DNA of 64,000 nt. Origin: an uncultured Clostridia bacterium (GTDB lineage: Bacteria > Bacillota > Clostridia > Lachnospirales > Anaerotignaceae). Position numbers and translations under genes: made by a program. The notes under the pieces are model-generated. The model was not told the origin of the DNA. It made no database searches and worked only from the letters and a program-made list of their open reading frames with translations. Location: NCBI GenBank assembly GCA_944379995.1, contig CALWGF010000006.1, positions 84,760 to 148,759 of the forward strand, written 5' to 3'. How positions within the stretch are numbered: the stretch's first letter is position 1; every line of letters starts with the position of its first letter. This document shows positions 27,301 through 34,777 of this stretch, piece by piece.

Positions 27301-28888
27301 TGAGTTTAAGGAAATTGAAGGGTATAATCCTTTAATATATGAAAATGGTGCTATGACATTGCATTATATTTTAGACAGAAAGGTAAATAATCAAGAAGAT
27401 TATACTTTTGAACCTTTTAATAAACTTGAACCAAGAGAATATGGTATAAGATTTACTAATGTAGATGGAAATGCTGAAAGAGAAAGTTGGAATAAAACAA
27501 TTAAATTTAATATAAAATGTGTTATTGGTTCAAAAACTGTACTTAGTGCTCTTGCAGGAAATCCTAAAGATGGATTTAATACAGCAATAGAAGCAGGAGC
27601 TTCACAAGTTAATTCACCAATAAAATTTGAAATGTCAGTATCATTTACAGATACAGTGATACCACATTTTATTAATGAAGGAGATTTAAAATATCCTAAA
27701 CTTGAAAAACAAGGTGATGTTGCTTCAGAATATGGTCAAATTGGTGACACATTAATAAGACCTCTTGTTATGACAAACAAAAAATGTGATTTATACTATC
27801 TTGTAGCACCTAAAAATACTGTTAAAGACCCTACTCCGTTACAGATTATGACAGGTGCATTAAAACCAAATGGTGGAGTTTGGGGAAAATATACAATAGA
27901 TAGTGGATATGTTGAATATCCTGTACTTATAGAAGGTCTTAAACCAGAAACAGAGTATGATGTATTCTTTGTCCTTAAAGGTATTCCACCAGAACCTTCT
28001 GATATTTGGCAAAAACCATTTACAACATTAAAAGTTGCACCTCCTGTTCTTAGTCTTCAGGTAACTAATAGGGCAGAAGATAGTGCAAGTGTAAGGATTA
28101 CATCTGACAAAAATGCAACCATAGATTGGATACTTCTTCCTAATACTAGTTGTGCAGGTTGGTTCAATGAAGATGGTACATTAAAAGTAGGCGAAGATTT
28201 TATTGCTCAAATTATACGTAACGGAAGTGAAAATGAAGATTATAGACCGGTTGATTTTGGTACTATAAAAACAAAATATAATAGTACTGATGTTAAGTAT
28301 ACAGCTGATGTAACGGTTTCCGGACTTGAAAGAGATATTTATTATACATTCTTTGCTATTGCAAAAGCAACTCTTGATAGTGGTCAAACAAATGTTGGTG
28401 GAGATTCAAAAATAGTTTTTGAACGTGATATAACACCAGCAGACGTTACACCTCCAAAAGCAGATGCAAAAACTGTTATAACAAACTATGCTCCTTCGCA
28501 AAAAGGTAACCCATATCATGGACAGTTATTAATTACATTTACTGAAGAAGTTTATTACCTTCCGGGAGAAAATCAAGAAATGCAACCACTTGATGCACAA
28601 TTCTTTGCTCAAAATATGGAAGTAATCGGAAGTGAGATAGATGAAAAAGATGTTAAACTTAAAACTTATACTACAACAGCTTCTGAATATTCAAATACAA
28701 GAGCATTAAAGAGTATCACACTTACATTTAAAAATGCTCACCATGGTGCAACTATTTACTTCCCATATGAAATTTGTGATAGAAATGGTAATGTAGCAGG
28801 TGCAATGGAAATTAAATTTGTTGATATGGAAAGTGGTGAAACAGGAAGAAGAGATTCCCGTTGGGAAATTAGTTTTGTGACAAAATAA
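24395..28888 (+). CDS. Large SLH-domain surface protein with Ig-like repeats
   Basis: 1497 residues. A signal peptide covers about 1-28 (MKRFIALALSSILFLGSL, ending VQA). Three SLH domains follow (about 32-200), each with a (T/S)R(A/G/E)E element such as TRAECISMI and TRGEFAKML, which anchor proteins to secondary cell-wall polymer. The rest is beta-rich. A module of 90-120 residues recurs, starting IIAGYP, FLSGYPK or FISGYPK and continuing with a CTVYW or CTVYY strand and a TTYDLYM or ETYYDVYL strand. Later parts contain Ig-like segments such as KILFSEEVLNKNTM. It sits between flagellar export genes and fliC, so a flagellum-related surface role is possible but not shown. It has a strong AAAGGAGG ribosome binding site. 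Confidence 0.88.
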   Translation: MKRFIALALSSILFLGSLTTTVQTVQAENGFTSNHWASEYLENLYNYGVMRGDLFGNFNPDKYITRAECISMINRALGYNEFQRGKLPFNDIKGTEWYADDIAIAYERGYFSGTSKNTAGAEGNLTREQAASLICRNIKLEEKIGEVMNFIDSRSFSNWSKGAIGAGAEKGFINGYSDGSFKPFNYITRGEFAKMLSDVIGTLISDNSYYAYGYLDGNVTISSSGCTLANTIINGDLYITAGVGTGFVNIENVTVMGEVIISGGGESNKSQNSINFKNCSINKLIVDGDTDKVVSVDAIGATRIQTTIVKTDAYFEDFEDRNKGFINIEVSGEPETMLTLSGDFNNVSLMKPENYLTLGKGSIYNLVVDEDASESQIILDRNAYVINASLEAPCLVSGEGDIGSVSITSFGVEVTMLPDEIVIRPGITATINGETMTSVDAEESSANPRIIAGYPMEEELGPTNASFIYETNKPGRVYWVVTLEDEDDLDEDEIIKPTNIKSVITSGSFDVKSSNTDVLSKITGLKAATDYVVSAVLQDERGNISYIKSEEFTTVDNTIPEFLSGYPKASSRDSTTMDITVNMSKQCTVYWAIFPKGSTAPTADELKKDKIEGEIDSGKEKRCYKNQEKVFTATGLKEETYYDVYLLATDGTNDSKLTKITAATKDTTPPEFISGYPKQYKMTDKTIDVNVKVNEDCTVYYVVCKRGTEFPAPIPPSTTPPSLDSQEGIEAIITGNNTEINGKSSVKENTETTIKISKLEPETTYDLYMVAQDKSGNNSKGVYKQIKTTDIIPPTATQEFSADVNGEPKVESDIKILFSEEVLNKNTMQPLEKEKLKDNIVLYHIIDSEEEIVDIDYTKAEIGINDEGKTYVKFPAGTIALNSGEKYQFELNYIVDTSNNRMKDGTRLDMFKTLSPQVQLSRTESPQNLDMTFSLDPQAIQTSDTTLFDMIFESDTTVEFKLYEKNEAGEFKEIEGYNPLIYENGAMTLHYILDRKVNNQEDYTFEPFNKLEPREYGIRFTNVDGNAERESWNKTIKFNIKCVIGSKTVLSALAGNPKDGFNTAIEAGASQVNSPIKFEMSVSFTDTVIPHFINEGDLKYPKLEKQGDVASEYGQIGDTLIRPLVMTNKKCDLYYLVAPKNTVKDPTPLQIMTGALKPNGGVWGKYTIDSGYVEYPVLIEGLKPETEYDVFFVLKGIPPEPSDIWQKPFTTLKVAPPVLSLQVTNRAEDSASVRITSDKNATIDWILLPNTSCAGWFNEDGTLKVGEDFIAQIIRNGSENEDYRPVDFGTIKTKYNSTDVKYTADVTVSGLERDIYYTFFAIAKATLDSGQTNVGGDSKIVFERDITPADVTPPKADAKTVITNYAPSQKGNPYHGQLLITFTEEVYYLPGENQEMQPLDAQFFAQNMEVIGSEIDEKDVKLKTYTTTASEYSNTRALKSITLTFKNAHHGATIYFPYEICDRNGNVAGAMEIKFVDMESGETGRRDSRWEISFVTK

Positions 28889-28898
28889 TTTAATCATT

Positions 28899-28948
28899 AA
28901 AAATTCCGGATACTATTTATATTTTATAAAAAAGTGCCGGAATTTTTT
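28899..28948 (+). terminator. Intrinsic terminator after the SLH gene
   Basis: AAATTCCGG pairs with CCGGAATTT across a 27-base loop, followed by a T run. Confidence 0.75.
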
Positions 28949-28975
28949 GGATAATTATTTTTAGGGTGGAGAAAT

Positions 28976-29746
28976 ATGAGGAAAAAAAATAAAAATATAA
29001 AACTAAAGTCTACAAAAAAATTTAATCGAAAAAAAATTATAATTATAGTATTATTAGCTTTTATATTTGTGCTTTCTGCTTTTATAGGTTTTTCAGCTTT
29101 TAAAGGTGAAGAGCCTTTAGTAGCAGATAATTATACAATAGAAAATGACACTGTTGAATCTATTACTACTGTAACAGAAAGAGGAAATCTTATAGCAATA
29201 AATCCTTATCAAGAAGAAGGCAAAAATATAATTGAATATGTTTATGAAAGTGAAGAAGATTTTCAAACGGCAATAGATGATTATAAAAAATATCTTTTAG
29301 AAGAAAAAGAGTTTATGGAATTAGAAAGTGATGAGAGTGAAGAAAATTCTGTATTTGCCATAAAATCTTCAGAACCTGATAAAATTTTTAAATTATCAAT
29401 AGTACAAAAAGAAAGTGATTATTCCATTACTGTTTCAAGAGAAGATGGAGAACTTCCACAGAAAGTTGATGCAGAAGAATTAGTTTTTACAAGAGATGAT
29501 GCAAGAAACTATTTAAAGAATTTTATAAATAATTCAAAAGAACTTCCGTTAGCATTTGATAGTTATACAAATATATTTGATGTTGGACGTTCTTTTATAA
29601 ATGGTGAAGAATGTTATGGTATGAACATTTATCAAAAAGGTCAAAGTAATTGTAATGAATTTGTAGGTAAATATTATATCTCTCTTATGGATAAAAATAT
29701 TTATAAATACAGTTCCGAAACAGGTCAATCAGTAGCTTTAAACTGA
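28976..29746 (+). CDS. Membrane-anchored protein of unknown function
   Basis: 256 residues. A basic N-terminus of about 23 residues is followed by one hydrophobic helix (IIIIVLLAFIFVLSAFIGFSAF) with no cleavage site that I trust. The rest is a soluble, acidic outer domain with mixed strands and helices. No family recognised. The ribosome binding site is AGGGTGGAG. It forms a pair with the next gene, 30 bases downstream, between the SLH protein and flagellin. Confidence 0.75.
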   Translation: MRKKNKNIKLKSTKKFNRKKIIIIVLLAFIFVLSAFIGFSAFKGEEPLVADNYTIENDTVESITTVTERGNLIAINPYQEEGKNIIEYVYESEEDFQTAIDDYKKYLLEEKEFMELESDESEENSVFAIKSSEPDKIFKLSIVQKESDYSITVSREDGELPQKVDAEELVFTRDDARNYLKNFINNSKELPLAFDSYTNIFDVGRSFINGEECYGMNIYQKGQSNCNEFVGKYYISLMDKNIYKYSSETGQSVALN

Positions 29747-29776
29747 TAATATTGATATAAGGGGGGAGTAAAGTAT

Positions 29777-30265
29777 ATGTATCAATATAGAATTATGTTT
29801 GAGTTATCACAACAACAAATAAAAAAATATGTAAAAATATATCATAGAAAAATGGATTGGCCTATTAGCCTTTTTATAGCTTTATGTGCAGTCATATTTT
29901 TAGTTTTAACATGGGTTTTTAATATAATTAATGATTTATCACTTAAAATAATAGTATCTGTTTTTATTATAGTTATATTCTTAATTATATTTAGTATATT
30001 CAAAGCAATAAGGATTAGATACTTAATAAAAAAACCTCCTTTTGCTATTGGACCTCATATATTAATGGAAATAAGAGATGGCTATTTCAATGTTAATTGT
30101 TGTGGATTTATGAAAGGATTTCCTAAAAAATATCTTAATGGGAAAATAACCAGAAATGGTGATTATATACTTACAAATAGAAGAGATATGATTGTTATTC
30201 CTAAATCGGAAATAACTCCTAATATGGCTGATGAAATAAAAGAATATTTTAAATTAAAAAAATAA
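29777..30265 (+). CDS. Small two-helix membrane protein, YcxB-like
   Basis: 162 residues with two adjacent membrane helices (about 33-55 and 62-80). The C-terminal soluble part resembles YcxB-like proteins: a strand-rich region then TNRRDMIVIPKSEI. The function of that family is unknown. It has a strong GGGGGGAG ribosome binding site, and the preceding unknown gene is probably co-transcribed. The fliC promoter lies just after it. Confidence 0.6.
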   Translation: MYQYRIMFELSQQQIKKYVKIYHRKMDWPISLFIALCAVIFLVLTWVFNIINDLSLKIIVSVFIIVIFLIIFSIFKAIRIRYLIKKPPFAIGPHILMEIRDGYFNVNCCGFMKGFPKKYLNGKITRNGDYILTNRRDMIVIPKSEITPNMADEIKEYFKLKK

Positions 30266-30297
30266 AAAAATTTTTTATAAAAAAATAAAAAAAACTA

Positions 30298-30324
30298 TTA
30301 TCATATATTTTTTTTAACCGATTA
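30298..30324 (+). promoter_or_regulatory. Sigma-28-like promoter of fliC
   Basis: TTAT (30,298-30,301), 15 bases, ACCGATTA (30,317-30,324). Same -35 and spacing as the cheV and cheA sites; the -10 keeps the CGAT core. It leaves a leader of about 130 bases before the flagellin start. Confidence 0.6.
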
Positions 30325-30412
30325 TATATTTGTAAACAGAAATATTTATTATTCAAAAAAAGGTACCGTTTTGAATATAAATATTATATTTACTTAATAC
30401 TATTTAGTTTAT

Positions 30413-30450
30413 AGAAAAGAAAGGATTCTTTTCTTAAAAAACAAGGAGGT
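30413..30450 (+). promoter_or_regulatory. Probable CsrA-binding leader of fliC
   Basis: A perfect nine-base stem, AGAAAAGAA (30,413-30,421) with TTCTTTTCT (30,426-30,434), encloses the loop AGGA. The Shine-Dalgarno AAGGAGGT at 30,443-30,450 holds a second GGA, 22 bases after the first. A looped GGA plus a GGA in the Shine-Dalgarno is the layout of the Bacillus hag leader bound by CsrA. fliW and csrA are in this window. Confidence 0.65.
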
Positions 30451-30458
30451 AAAATTTT

Positions 30459-32978
30459 ATGAGAATTCAACATAATATTGCAGCTTTAAATTCTTACAGA
30501 CAATTAGGAACAAACAATAGTGCAATTTCAAAAAACCTTGAAAAACTTTCATCAGGTTATAAAATTAACCGTGCTGGTGATGACGCAGCAGGTCTTGCAA
30601 TTTCAGAAAAAATGAGAGCACAGATTACAGGACTTGAAACAGCACAGAAAAATGCTAATGATGGTATATCACTTGTACAGACAGCAGAAGGTGCATTAAC
30701 AGAAGTACATAGTATGCTTAACCGTATGGTAGAACTTGCAACACAGTCATCAAACGGAACATACGATAACGAAGTAGACCGTGCAAACCTTCAGGCAGAA
30801 ATCGAATCACTTACATCAGAAATCGACCGTATCGCAGACAGTACAAACTTCAACGGTATCAATCTTCTTGATGGTAGCTTAAGTGAAAACCCAGCTACAT
30901 TTGAAATTGACCTTAAGAGTATTGATTTTGAAGGTACAGTAAAAGCGGGAGATACATTTAAACTTGAAATAGGCGGCGGTGCAGCAGCTAAAGCAGCCGG
31001 TGGAAGTACTGAAAGTATTGTACTTGAAAGTAGAGAAGCATATGGTGACGAAACAAGTGCAAAAGATATAGCAAAACTCTTTGATGGACAGTCAGTTACA
31101 ATAAATGGAGAAAAATATACAGCTAAAGTTGGCGATAATGGTATATTAAAATTCACATCAAAAACAAGAGGCGAATTAACACAGTTACCAACAGAGGGTT
31201 CAATAGTTAAAATTAGTTCAACTAATAAAAATATAACATTTAAAAATGATAGTACTACTATTTTAAGTGTTGTAAATGGTGGTCCAGGTACTGTAGCGGG
31301 CACAGACAATGGTAGCGATGATACAGAACCAACACCAGCTACAGCTACTACATTCAAACTTGATATTACAGGCTTAACAGGTAGTGGTGTAACTAGTGGT
31401 GATATATTTAGAATTGCTTTTACAAATGGAACTCTTGAAAGCAAAGCAGCGTCTGGTGGTGAGTCTGATGCACAAAGCATAGCAGCACTTTTCAATGGTA
31501 CAACACTTACTATGAATGGTGTTGATTATGATGTTACAGTAGATGGTAGTAGCACAGAGTTAGTATTTACAGCTAAAACAGCAGGTGCACCAGAATCTAA
31601 TCAAGCTCCAAGTGAGAGTGAAAGTGTTACAATTAGTATTAATGACAAGGATTCAAGTAGTAGTACTGTAGGTGGTACTACTAGTGCAACAGTTACAGAT
31701 TATGTAGCAGGTACAGACGGAACAGAAGAAGTAGTTGCAACAGCATCAATACAGTCAAGAGCAGGAGCAGATGAAGGTATAAAAGCTAGCTTTAAAATCG
31801 ACCTTGCTAGTGTTACAACAGTTAATTTACAAAGAGGTGATAAAGCTGAACTTACTATTGGTTCTACTAAACTTGTAAGTAATGCAGCTGGTTCTACAGT
31901 AAATACTGCAAATAATTTAGCTAAGATGTTTGATGGTACAACATTCAAAATGGGTGATGTTGAATATGATGTTACAGTAAGTGGAACTGAATTAACATTT
32001 ACAGCTAAAGAAGCTGGAAAACAGACTTCAGCAACTTTACCAGATGATAATACAAATGTAACAATAGCAAAAGAGAATAGTGCTACTGGTAGTGTTACTA
32101 ACCCAGGCGGTCTTAAAACAACAGGTAAAGTTGAAGGTACAGACCCAGTAGGTGATGGTGCTACAACAGGTAGTCCAGCTTCATTTGATATTGACCTTAG
32201 TGGTTTAACAACTATTAATGCAGCTCAGAATGATACATTTAAACTTACAATAGATGGTGTAGATGTTGAAAGTAATGGTGCTGGTGTTGGTGGTATATCT
32301 AATGATGCAGATAAATTAGCAGAACTTTTTAAAGGTAAAACAATTACAATAGATGGTACAACATATGATATCACATCAAATGGATCAAAATTAACATTTA
32401 CAGCACAAGAAAACGGTAAAGTAGCTGACTTAAGTGGTAAGACTGTTTCAATTGGTAAAGGTAATACAGGTACTGGTTCAGCTACTGGTGGTACACTTGC
32501 TATATCAAATATGAACGTTGGTGAAGATGCTGCACCAGCAGGCGGTAATGGTGATAATACAGAAGGAACAACAACAAATAAATCACTTACACTCCAGATT
32601 GGTGACACAGCTGACTCATTTAACAAAATTACTGTAAGTATAGGTTCAATGAGTGCAGAATCACTTAATATTGCTAATATTGATATTAGTACACCAAAGG
32701 GTGCAGAATTCGCTATTAAAAATATTAAAGATGCTATAAATGTAGTATCATCACAGCGTGGTGAACTTGGTGCTATACAGAACAGACTTGAACACACAAT
32801 CAACAACCTTGGTGTTACAACAGAAAACATCACATCAGCTGAAAGCCGTATAAGAGATACAGACATGGCAGAAGAAATGATGGCATATACAAAGAACAAT
32901 ATACTTGTACAGGCTTCTCAGGCTATGCTTGCTCAGGCAAACACACTTCCACAGGGTGTTCTTCAGTTATTACAGTAA
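30459..32978 (+). CDS. fliC: Flagellin FliC/Hag, with four internal repeat modules
   Basis: 839 residues, much longer than the 270-500 usual for clostridial flagellins. The N-terminal core (1-145) with MRIQHNIAALNSYRQLG and NRAGDDAAGLAISEKMRAQI, and the C-terminal core (about 705-839) ending in SQAMLAQANTLPQGVLQLLQ, are classic flagellin. Between them lie four tandem modules of 130-150 residues. Each starts with a short strand such as FDIDLSGLTTI, has an LFDG or LFNG turn, a YDVTV-like strand and an LTFTA strand; in the first three a GTD closes the unit. These should form the outward-facing filament surface. Gln is mostly CAG in the conserved cores, unlike the CAA of weaker genes, in line with high expression. 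The leader suggests CsrA control. Confidence 0.97.
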   Translation: MRIQHNIAALNSYRQLGTNNSAISKNLEKLSSGYKINRAGDDAAGLAISEKMRAQITGLETAQKNANDGISLVQTAEGALTEVHSMLNRMVELATQSSNGTYDNEVDRANLQAEIESLTSEIDRIADSTNFNGINLLDGSLSENPATFEIDLKSIDFEGTVKAGDTFKLEIGGGAAAKAAGGSTESIVLESREAYGDETSAKDIAKLFDGQSVTINGEKYTAKVGDNGILKFTSKTRGELTQLPTEGSIVKISSTNKNITFKNDSTTILSVVNGGPGTVAGTDNGSDDTEPTPATATTFKLDITGLTGSGVTSGDIFRIAFTNGTLESKAASGGESDAQSIAALFNGTTLTMNGVDYDVTVDGSSTELVFTAKTAGAPESNQAPSESESVTISINDKDSSSSTVGGTTSATVTDYVAGTDGTEEVVATASIQSRAGADEGIKASFKIDLASVTTVNLQRGDKAELTIGSTKLVSNAAGSTVNTANNLAKMFDGTTFKMGDVEYDVTVSGTELTFTAKEAGKQTSATLPDDNTNVTIAKENSATGSVTNPGGLKTTGKVEGTDPVGDGATTGSPASFDIDLSGLTTINAAQNDTFKLTIDGVDVESNGAGVGGISNDADKLAELFKGKTITIDGTTYDITSNGSKLTFTAQENGKVADLSGKTVSIGKGNTGTGSATGGTLAISNMNVGEDAAPAGGNGDNTEGTTTNKSLTLQIGDTADSFNKITVSIGSMSAESLNIANIDISTPKGAEFAIKNIKDAINVVSSQRGELGAIQNRLEHTINNLGVTTENITSAESRIRDTDMAEEMMAYTKNNILVQASQAMLAQANTLPQGVLQLLQ
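30891..32570 (+). repeat. Four tandem modules inside flagellin
   Basis: Units start near 30,891, 31,335, 31,785 and 32,175, so they are about 444, 450, 390 and 395 bases. They are diverged at the DNA level but recognisable in protein by the strand order xDL, GDxFKL, LFxGxT, YDVT and LTFTAK. Confidence 0.8.
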
Positions 32979-32994
32979 TTTCATATTACTTATT

Positions 32995-33023
32995 AAAAGA
33001 GGGTTTTTATACCCTCTTTTTTT
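32995..33023 (+). terminator. Intrinsic terminator of fliC
   Basis: AAAAGAGGGT paired with ACCCTCTTTT, loop of six bases, then a T run. Confidence 0.93.
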
Positions 33024-33057
33024 ATTTGAAAAGAGTATGTGTTTTTGATAAACTTTA

Positions 33058-33138
33058 TTTGGGAACGCTGTTCCCAAACCCTTGCAAGCCTTTAAAAAGG
33101 CTTGACCTAAACTTTTTTAAGTAAAACTATCGTTTTAC
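33058..33138. repeat. Three consecutive perfect hairpins downstream of fliC
   Basis: TTTGGGAAC-GCT-GTTCCCAAA (33,058-33,078), CAAGCCTTT-AA-AAAGGCTTG (33,085-33,104) and GTAAAAC-TATC-GTTTTAC (33,121-33,138). They come after the fliC terminator and before hemW, and no coding frame explains them. Confidence 0.8.
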
Positions 33139-33216
33139 TGATATTTAATTTTATTATTTATATAATTTTGACAAAGTTATAATATTTTTAATATATTCAA
33201 ATAAGGAGTGTTTTTT

Positions 33217-34353
33217 TTGAAACATTTAAGTTTATATATACATATACCTTTTTGTATAAAAAAGTGTCTTTATTGTGATTTCCCTTCATATGGTGGTTGT
33301 GAAAGTATATTTGATGACTATGTAAATGCACTTATAAATGAAATTAGAGAAACAAAAGAGAGTTTTTCAGATTATAATATAAAATCCATATTTTTAGGCG
33401 GTGGAACGCCTTCTATACTTTCTCCAAAACTTACAGGGAAAATTATGGATACTGTTTTTAATTGTTTTAATATTGATAGTAATTGTGAAATTACAACAGA
33501 GGCAAACCCTAAAACTGTTGATGAGTTTAAACTTAGAGAATATAAAGCTATGGATATAAACCGTATAAGTTTTGGTGTGCAGGCTTGGCAGAATAATATT
33601 TTAAAATCACTTGGCAGAGTTCATACAATAGATGATTTTATTAAAAATATTGCTCAAGCAAGAGATATTGGATTTAAAAATATAAATGCTGATATTATGT
33701 TTGCACTTCCAAATCAGACTTTATATGATTGGGAGGAAACTTTGGAAAAAATAATAAAACTTAATCCTACCCATATTTCCGCTTATAGCCTTATTATAGA
33801 AGATGGTACTGTTTTTGGCAAAATGTATGACGAAGGTAATTTAAAGCCTTGTGACGAAGTATTAGACCGAAAAATGTACTATATGGCTAAAGAGATGTTA
33901 AGTGATAAGGGATATAATCAATATGAAATATCAAACTTTGCTAAAGAAGGCTTTGAATGTTATCATAATAAGGTTTATTGGAGATGTGATGAGTATATTG
34001 GTTATGGTATAGGTTCTCATTCATATTTTAATGGAGAAAGATTTAATAATACATATGATATTGAAAAATATATAAGCTCTAAAGGTAAATATTCTGTTAT
34101 AAAGGAAAATATCGAAAAATTAAAAACAGAAGATATGTATGCTGAATTTATGTTTATGGGGCTTAGAATGACTAAGGGTATTGAAAAACAAAGATTTTTT
34201 GAAAGATTTAATAAATCTGTTTTTGATGTGTATGGTAATGAAATAAAACATCTTAAAGAATTAAATCTTATAAATGAAACTGATACAAATATAATGCTTA
34301 CTGAAAAGGGCGTTGATGTTTCTAATACTGTTTTTGAAAAATTTATAATATGA
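33217..34353 (+). CDS. hemW: Radical SAM heme chaperone HemW (coproporphyrinogen III oxidase-like)
   Basis: 378 residues. The radical SAM cluster motif is CIKKCLYC near residue 14 (C-x3-C-x2-C), and the family segments IPFC, FLGGGTPS and NRISFGVQAW follow. HemW proteins are often annotated as HemN but deliver heme rather than oxidise coproporphyrinogen. The frame opens at a GTG inside the ribosome binding site; the TTG at 33,217, eight bases after AAGGAG, is the likely start. Its position upstream of hrcA is the conserved clostridial order. Its stop codon lies at the start of the hairpin cluster that follows. Confidence 0.92.
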   Translation: MKHLSLYIHIPFCIKKCLYCDFPSYGGCESIFDDYVNALINEIRETKESFSDYNIKSIFLGGGTPSILSPKLTGKIMDTVFNCFNIDSNCEITTEANPKTVDEFKLREYKAMDINRISFGVQAWQNNILKSLGRVHTIDDFIKNIAQARDIGFKNINADIMFALPNQTLYDWEETLEKIIKLNPTHISAYSLIIEDGTVFGKMYDEGNLKPCDEVLDRKMYYMAKEMLSDKGYNQYEISNFAKEGFECYHNKVYWRCDEYIGYGIGSHSYFNGERFNNTYDIEKYISSKGKYSVIKENIEKLKTEDMYAEFMFMGLRMTKGIEKQRFFERFNKSVFDVYGNEIKHLKELNLINETDTNIMLTEKGVDVSNTVFEKFII

Positions 34354-34579
34354 GGGTGTCGAAAACAACACCCTCTCGTCAAAATCAGGATTTTGACGAA
34401 AATTACTGTTGGTATAAACAGACCTTTCAGCACTTTGCTTTGCAAAGTCAGCTACGCTGCCCCACATGTCTTTGTGGGTGCGTGTTCCAGCGTCATAAAT
34501 TCCTTGAAACTCGCTGTTTTCCTCAACGGAAGTCAATTCCGTTTGCGGATTAAAATAGGGAAACTCTTTGTTTCCCTAT
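34352..34579. repeat. Cluster of seven tandem hairpins between hemW and hrcA
   Basis: GAGGGTGT/ACACCCTC (34,352-34,375), CGTCAAAATC/GATTTTGACG (34,377-34,398), CTGTT/AACAG (34,408-34,420), ACTTTGC/GCAAAGT (34,432-34,448), CCCACA/TGTGGG (34,461-34,478), AACGGAA/TTCCGTT (34,525-34,543) and ATAGGGAAAC/GTTTCCCTAT (34,555-34,579). All stems are perfect. The stretch from 34,440 to 34,550 is visibly richer in G and C than its surroundings. No coding frame here looks real. It resembles a mobile or interspersed repeat rather than a terminator. Confidence 0.75.
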
Positions 34580-34680
34580 ACCCTTCAGCGGTATGTAAAA
34601 TTAAAAAAATAAATTTATTATGAATATTTTATAGCATTTTTGCGTATATAATAATATAAAAAGAATAAAAAATTAAAAAA

Positions 34681-34707
34681 TCACTTGACATATAAGCCGT
34701 CAAGTGA
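34681..34707. promoter_or_regulatory. Perfect inverted repeat overlapping the hrcA promoter -35
   Basis: TCACTTGAC (34,681-34,689), nine bases, GTCAAGTGA (34,699-34,707). The arms and spacer have the same 9-9-9 layout as CIRCE but a different sequence. The -35 TTGACA is within the left arm. Possible second operator, or a weak terminator. Confidence 0.55.
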
Positions 34708-34713
34708 TATTTT
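34685..34713 (+). promoter_or_regulatory. Housekeeping promoter of the hrcA operon
   Basis: TTGACA (34,685-34,690), 17 bases, TATTTT (34,708-34,713). The CIRCE operator begins 12 bases after the -10, at the expected transcript start. Confidence 0.75.
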
Positions 34714-34724
34714 AAGAGTATGAG

Positions 34725-34751
34725 TTAGCACTCAAATAAAGTGAGTGCTAA
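34725..34751. promoter_or_regulatory. CIRCE operator (HrcA binding site)
   Basis: TTAGCACTC, nine bases, GAGTGCTAA: a perfect copy of the consensus. HrcA binds here and represses hrcA-grpE-dnaK until heat stress. Confidence 0.98.
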
Positions 34752-34777
34752 CAAAGAATAAAAAAGGGGGTTTGGAT

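Noticed and set aside
30791..32899. Long open frames on the minus strand inside fliC
   Set aside because: They mirror the repeat-rich flagellin frame, have no ribosome binding site and encode Val/Ser/Pro-rich sequence typical of antisense to such genes.
33168..33197. TTGACA with TATATT as a promoter for hemW
   Set aside because: The implied transcript would start inside or after the ribosome binding site at 33,203, so the real promoter is probably elsewhere.
34261..34623. Several open frames across the hairpin cluster after hemW
   Set aside because: They cross several perfect hairpins, lack ribosome binding sites and resemble no protein; the DNA structure explains the region better.
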